64,000 bases of DNA from JAHJFW01 sp964595075. GTDB taxonomy: Bacteria > Patescibacteriota > Patescibacteriia > 2-12-FULL-60-25. How positions within the stretch are numbered: the stretch's first letter is position 1; every line of letters starts with the position of its first letter. Below the pieces are notes generated by a model, which saw only the letters and a list, made by a program, of their open reading frames with translations, was not told the origin of the DNA and ran no database searches. Of the stretch, positions 61,922 to 64,000 are shown in pieces. Made by a program: the position numbers and the translations under genes. The stretch covers positions 1-64,000 of the forward strand of contig CAZQNT010000001.1 in the NCBI GenBank assembly GCA_964595075.1. Reading direction: 5' to 3'.

Positions 61922-63415
61922 GTGATTATCGAAGAAACAGAGGAAGGCGTTTATAAGAGATCCATTCGCAGCGGCAAGTGGTTTTTTTTGAATATAATGA
62001 GTCAAAAGATAGTCGGAATCGTATCCTTTGTTGTTTTAGCGCGACTTCTTATCCCTGAAGATTACGGCATCATGGCGGCGGTTATGCTGGTAATCGGTTT
62101 GATCAACCAGCTCACCACCGTGCCTTTTGGTGATGCCTTGACACAGCGAAAAGGTGATATAGAGAAATACTTGGATCCATTATGGACTTTCGAGATATTA
62201 CGAAGTTCGGTTGTTGCGATTTTTTTATTTTTTGCCGGTGGATTGTTAGCGGATTTTTTTCATCTTTCCGTTACGAGTTCCATATTAATGAGGTATTCCG
62301 GCCTTCTTGTTTTTATATCCGCATTTTCGAACGCGCGGCAGATATATTTCTTTAAGGAGTTGAATTTTCAGAAGGTATTTATTCGCGACGTGGTTTCCCA
62401 GATTGTTTTTGTCGTTACAGCCGTAGGTTATGCGTTATTAATCAAAGCGTCACCATGGGCTTTGTTTATAGGATATGCCGCTCAATATTTTTCAGGCGTC
62501 TGTGTAGGATTTTTTCTGCACCCCGTTATGCCAAGATTTTCGGTGCGTTTTAGTAATTTGATGGAGCTGGTCGGGTATAGCAAATGGAGCTACGGCCAGG
62601 ATTTGATGAATTTTCTAAGCTCGCAGCTAGATAAAGCGGTCGTAGGACGCTTATTAAGTCCGAATGAACTTGGGGTTTATGCAAAATCAAAAGATCTTTC
62701 TTCAACGGCTTCCTCGGTAGTGTTTTCGTTATTCGATAAAGTTGGGTTTGCGGCTTTCTCAAAGGTTCAGGATCGGATGGACAAAGTACGAGAAGGATTT
62801 TTAAAGAGCGTTGACGTCGTTCTGATCGCGGCAATTCCAATTACGGTCTTGCTTTTGCTTGAAGGCGGCGAGATCGTGCGAATGTTACTGGGAACGATGT
62901 GGCTCCCGTTGGTTGTTCCTCTGAAGATATTCGCTTTAGGAAATATTTTTTTTATTTTCAATCGGATAGTATCGCCGGTACTCAACGCAGTGGGAAGGCC
63001 GGATATCAATTTCAAAATTAACGCAACGCAGCTCGCTTTGACACTGCCAGGCATGTATATCGGATTCCGGCTATTTGATTTTCGCGGGCTAGCCGTATCC
63101 ATTGTGCTTACGTGGGTCGTTATGTTGTGTTATGTGATTTTTCAGGCGAAGGGAATACTTCGGATTCCGAAGCGATTGTTTTATCCGTCGTTTGCAAGCG
63201 GGTTGATAGCGTGCGCAAGCGTACTTGCGATAGATTTGATATTTCGTATTTTTAGAAATGCAAATACTAGTACAACGATTATTCTCGCACAGGTTGCGGC
63301 TCTCGGCGCTGTTTATTTTTTCTCGTTGCTTCTGTCCAGCAGAAAAATCGGGAAAGGGCCTTATGCGACATTTTGTTCGATTTTGCGTGAGCTTGGCGTA
63401 TTGCAAATAGACTGA
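61922..63415 (+). CDS. polysaccharide flippase, MOP/Wzx-like
   Basis: A membrane transporter with 12-14 helices that moves lipid-linked oligosaccharides across the membrane. The family core starts at SIRSGKWFFLNIMSQKIVGI and goes on with ARLLIPEDYGIMAAVMLVIG, FGDALTQRKGDIEKYLDPLW and YSKWSYGQDLMNFLSSQLDK, a typical MatE/Wzx signature of lipopolysaccharide exporters. No ATG fits the start. A GTG at 61922 is the best candidate (497 residues); GTG at 61907 and a longer frame to 61802, which overlaps the opposite gene, are alternatives. With two ligase/polymerase-like genes, this makes a Wzx/Wzy-type pathway likely. Confidence 0.86.
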   Translation: MIIEETEEGVYKRSIRSGKWFFLNIMSQKIVGIVSFVVLARLLIPEDYGIMAAVMLVIGLINQLTTVPFGDALTQRKGDIEKYLDPLWTFEILRSSVVAIFLFFAGGLLADFFHLSVTSSILMRYSGLLVFISAFSNARQIYFFKELNFQKVFIRDVVSQIVFVVTAVGYALLIKASPWALFIGYAAQYFSGVCVGFFLHPVMPRFSVRFSNLMELVGYSKWSYGQDLMNFLSSQLDKAVVGRLLSPNELGVYAKSKDLSSTASSVVFSLFDKVGFAAFSKVQDRMDKVREGFLKSVDVVLIAAIPITVLLLLEGGEIVRMLLGTMWLPLVVPLKIFALGNIFFIFNRIVSPVLNAVGRPDINFKINATQLALTLPGMYIGFRLFDFRGLAVSIVLTWVVMLCYVIFQAKGILRIPKRLFYPSFASGLIACASVLAIDLIFRIFRNANTSTTIILAQVAALGAVYFFSLLLSSRKIGKGPYATFCSILRELGVLQID

Positions 63416-63464
63416 TGAAGGTGTAAGTTTCGTAAACTCACTAGATTGTTTCGTTTTTGTAATT

Positions 63465-64000
63465 ATGCCAATAAAAGAAGGAAGCTTGAATAAAGCGACC
63501 CACGTGCTTCATAGGATGAAAGTTTTCACGAATTGGTGGACTATAGTATTTCCGTTTACAAGGATAATTAAACGGAAAGATAGGATAATGAAGCTTAGGA
63601 AGGGCGGAAAAATTTTTTTACGGAGTATCTTCGATTCGGATTTTTACGTTACTATGGAAATTTTTGATCGCGACGATTACGGTTTGTCGCGTGTCGTATT
63701 GCCGCAGAATGCCACTATAGTCGATGCGGGAGCGAATATAGGAGCGTTTACACTTTTTGCGGCCGCATTATTTCCTGATGCCAGAATATTTTCATTTGAA
63801 CCCGAGAAAGGCAATTATGAAGTCTTGAAAAAAAACGTAGAATTAAACGCGCTCTCAAACGTGACTCCTTATCATGAAGCCGTATCCGTACATGACGGTA
63901 CTGTGAAATTATCCATTGATACAAAAGATAACGCTTCACATTCCATTGAAGGTTCTTTGAAAAACGACGCCCAAGAGGTGTCCGCCGTTTCATTAAAAAC
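63465..64000 (+). CDS. FkbM-family methyltransferase (3' partial)
   Basis: The start and about 178 residues are visible; the right edge of the window cuts the gene. VVLPQNATIVDAGANIGAFT is motif I of FkbM-type methyltransferases (PF05050), and FSFEPEKGNYEVLKKNVELN is motif II with the adenine-ribose acid. Such enzymes methylate hydroxyls of sugars or other small molecules. It is 49 bases after the flippase on the same strand, so it probably belongs to the same unit. Confidence 0.85.
   Translation, partial: MPIKEGSLNKATHVLHRMKVFTNWWTIVFPFTRIIKRKDRIMKLRKGGKIFLRSIFDSDFYVTMEIFDRDDYGLSRVVLPQNATIVDAGANIGAFTLFAAALFPDARIFSFEPEKGNYEVLKKNVELNALSNVTPYHEAVSVHDGTVKLSIDTKDNASHSIEGSLKNDAQEVSAVSLK

Overview
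The window looks like chromosome of a Patescibacteria (Candidate Phyla Radiation) organism, probably of the Parcubacteria group. The evidence is a large S-layer-like protein with the N-terminal domain typical of that group, a GHL15-type glycosyl hydrolase with FG-GAP/VCBS repeats, a DUF5667-type membrane protein beside an ECF sigma factor, very tight gene packing with many ATGA start/stop overlaps, and many dispersed palindromic repeats. TGA is used widely as a stop, so the genetic code is standard. The lineage below this level is a guess. No tRNA, rRNA, CRISPR array, phage or transposase gene was seen. The assembly has four runs of N (3991-4090, 28157-28166, 40631-40640, 49614-49623).

Layout. 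1-4827: an O-antigen-ligase-like polymerase (cut by the left edge), two GT4 glycosyltransferases and a methyltransferase, with palindromic repeats between them, one grown into a 33-bp minisatellite. 4947-8631: a secreted GHL15/VCBS protein and a membrane-anchored adhesin-like protein. 8716-14539: ECF sigma factor, DUF5667 protein with an in-frame TGA near its start, a structured leader and the 1280-residue S-layer-like protein, followed by a terminator and a repeat cluster. 14951-32710: a second ligase/polymerase with TPR-like tail, GT4 enzymes, two asparagine synthetases, epimerases, methyltransferases, a three-domain GT4-GT4-GT-C fusion, a GT2 and UDP-GlcNAc 2-epimerase. 32724-54103: several large GT-C-like membrane proteins (a paralogous group, one frameshifted), a UbiA/DPPR-synthase-like prenyltransferase with SDR enzymes, a PHP protein, GT2, an SGNH protein and a carbamoyltransferase module. 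54075-64000: GT4, C-methyltransferase, SDR, UDP-ManNAc-dehydrogenase-like enzyme, two methyltransferases, a capsule-synthesis protein, a Wzx-like flippase and a partial FkbM methyltransferase.

Together these genes describe a large surface-glycan factory. Nucleotide sugars are made by the SDR enzymes, the 2-epimerase and the dehydrogenase; chains are built by GT2/GT4 enzymes; they are decorated by methyl, carbamoyl and probably amide groups; lipid-linked sugars are made by the GT2/UbiA enzymes and used by GT-C proteins; export is by the flippase, and polymerisation or ligation by the two Wzy/WaaL-like proteins. The S-layer-like protein is a plausible acceptor, but that link is inference.

The most unusual signal is a set of palindromic elements inserted in frame inside protein-coding genes (asnB and the triple fusion). 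One sits at a domain junction of the fusion, and another supplies the stop codons of both genes of a convergent pair. This resembles the Rickettsia palindromic elements, but in a different lineage and with different sequences.
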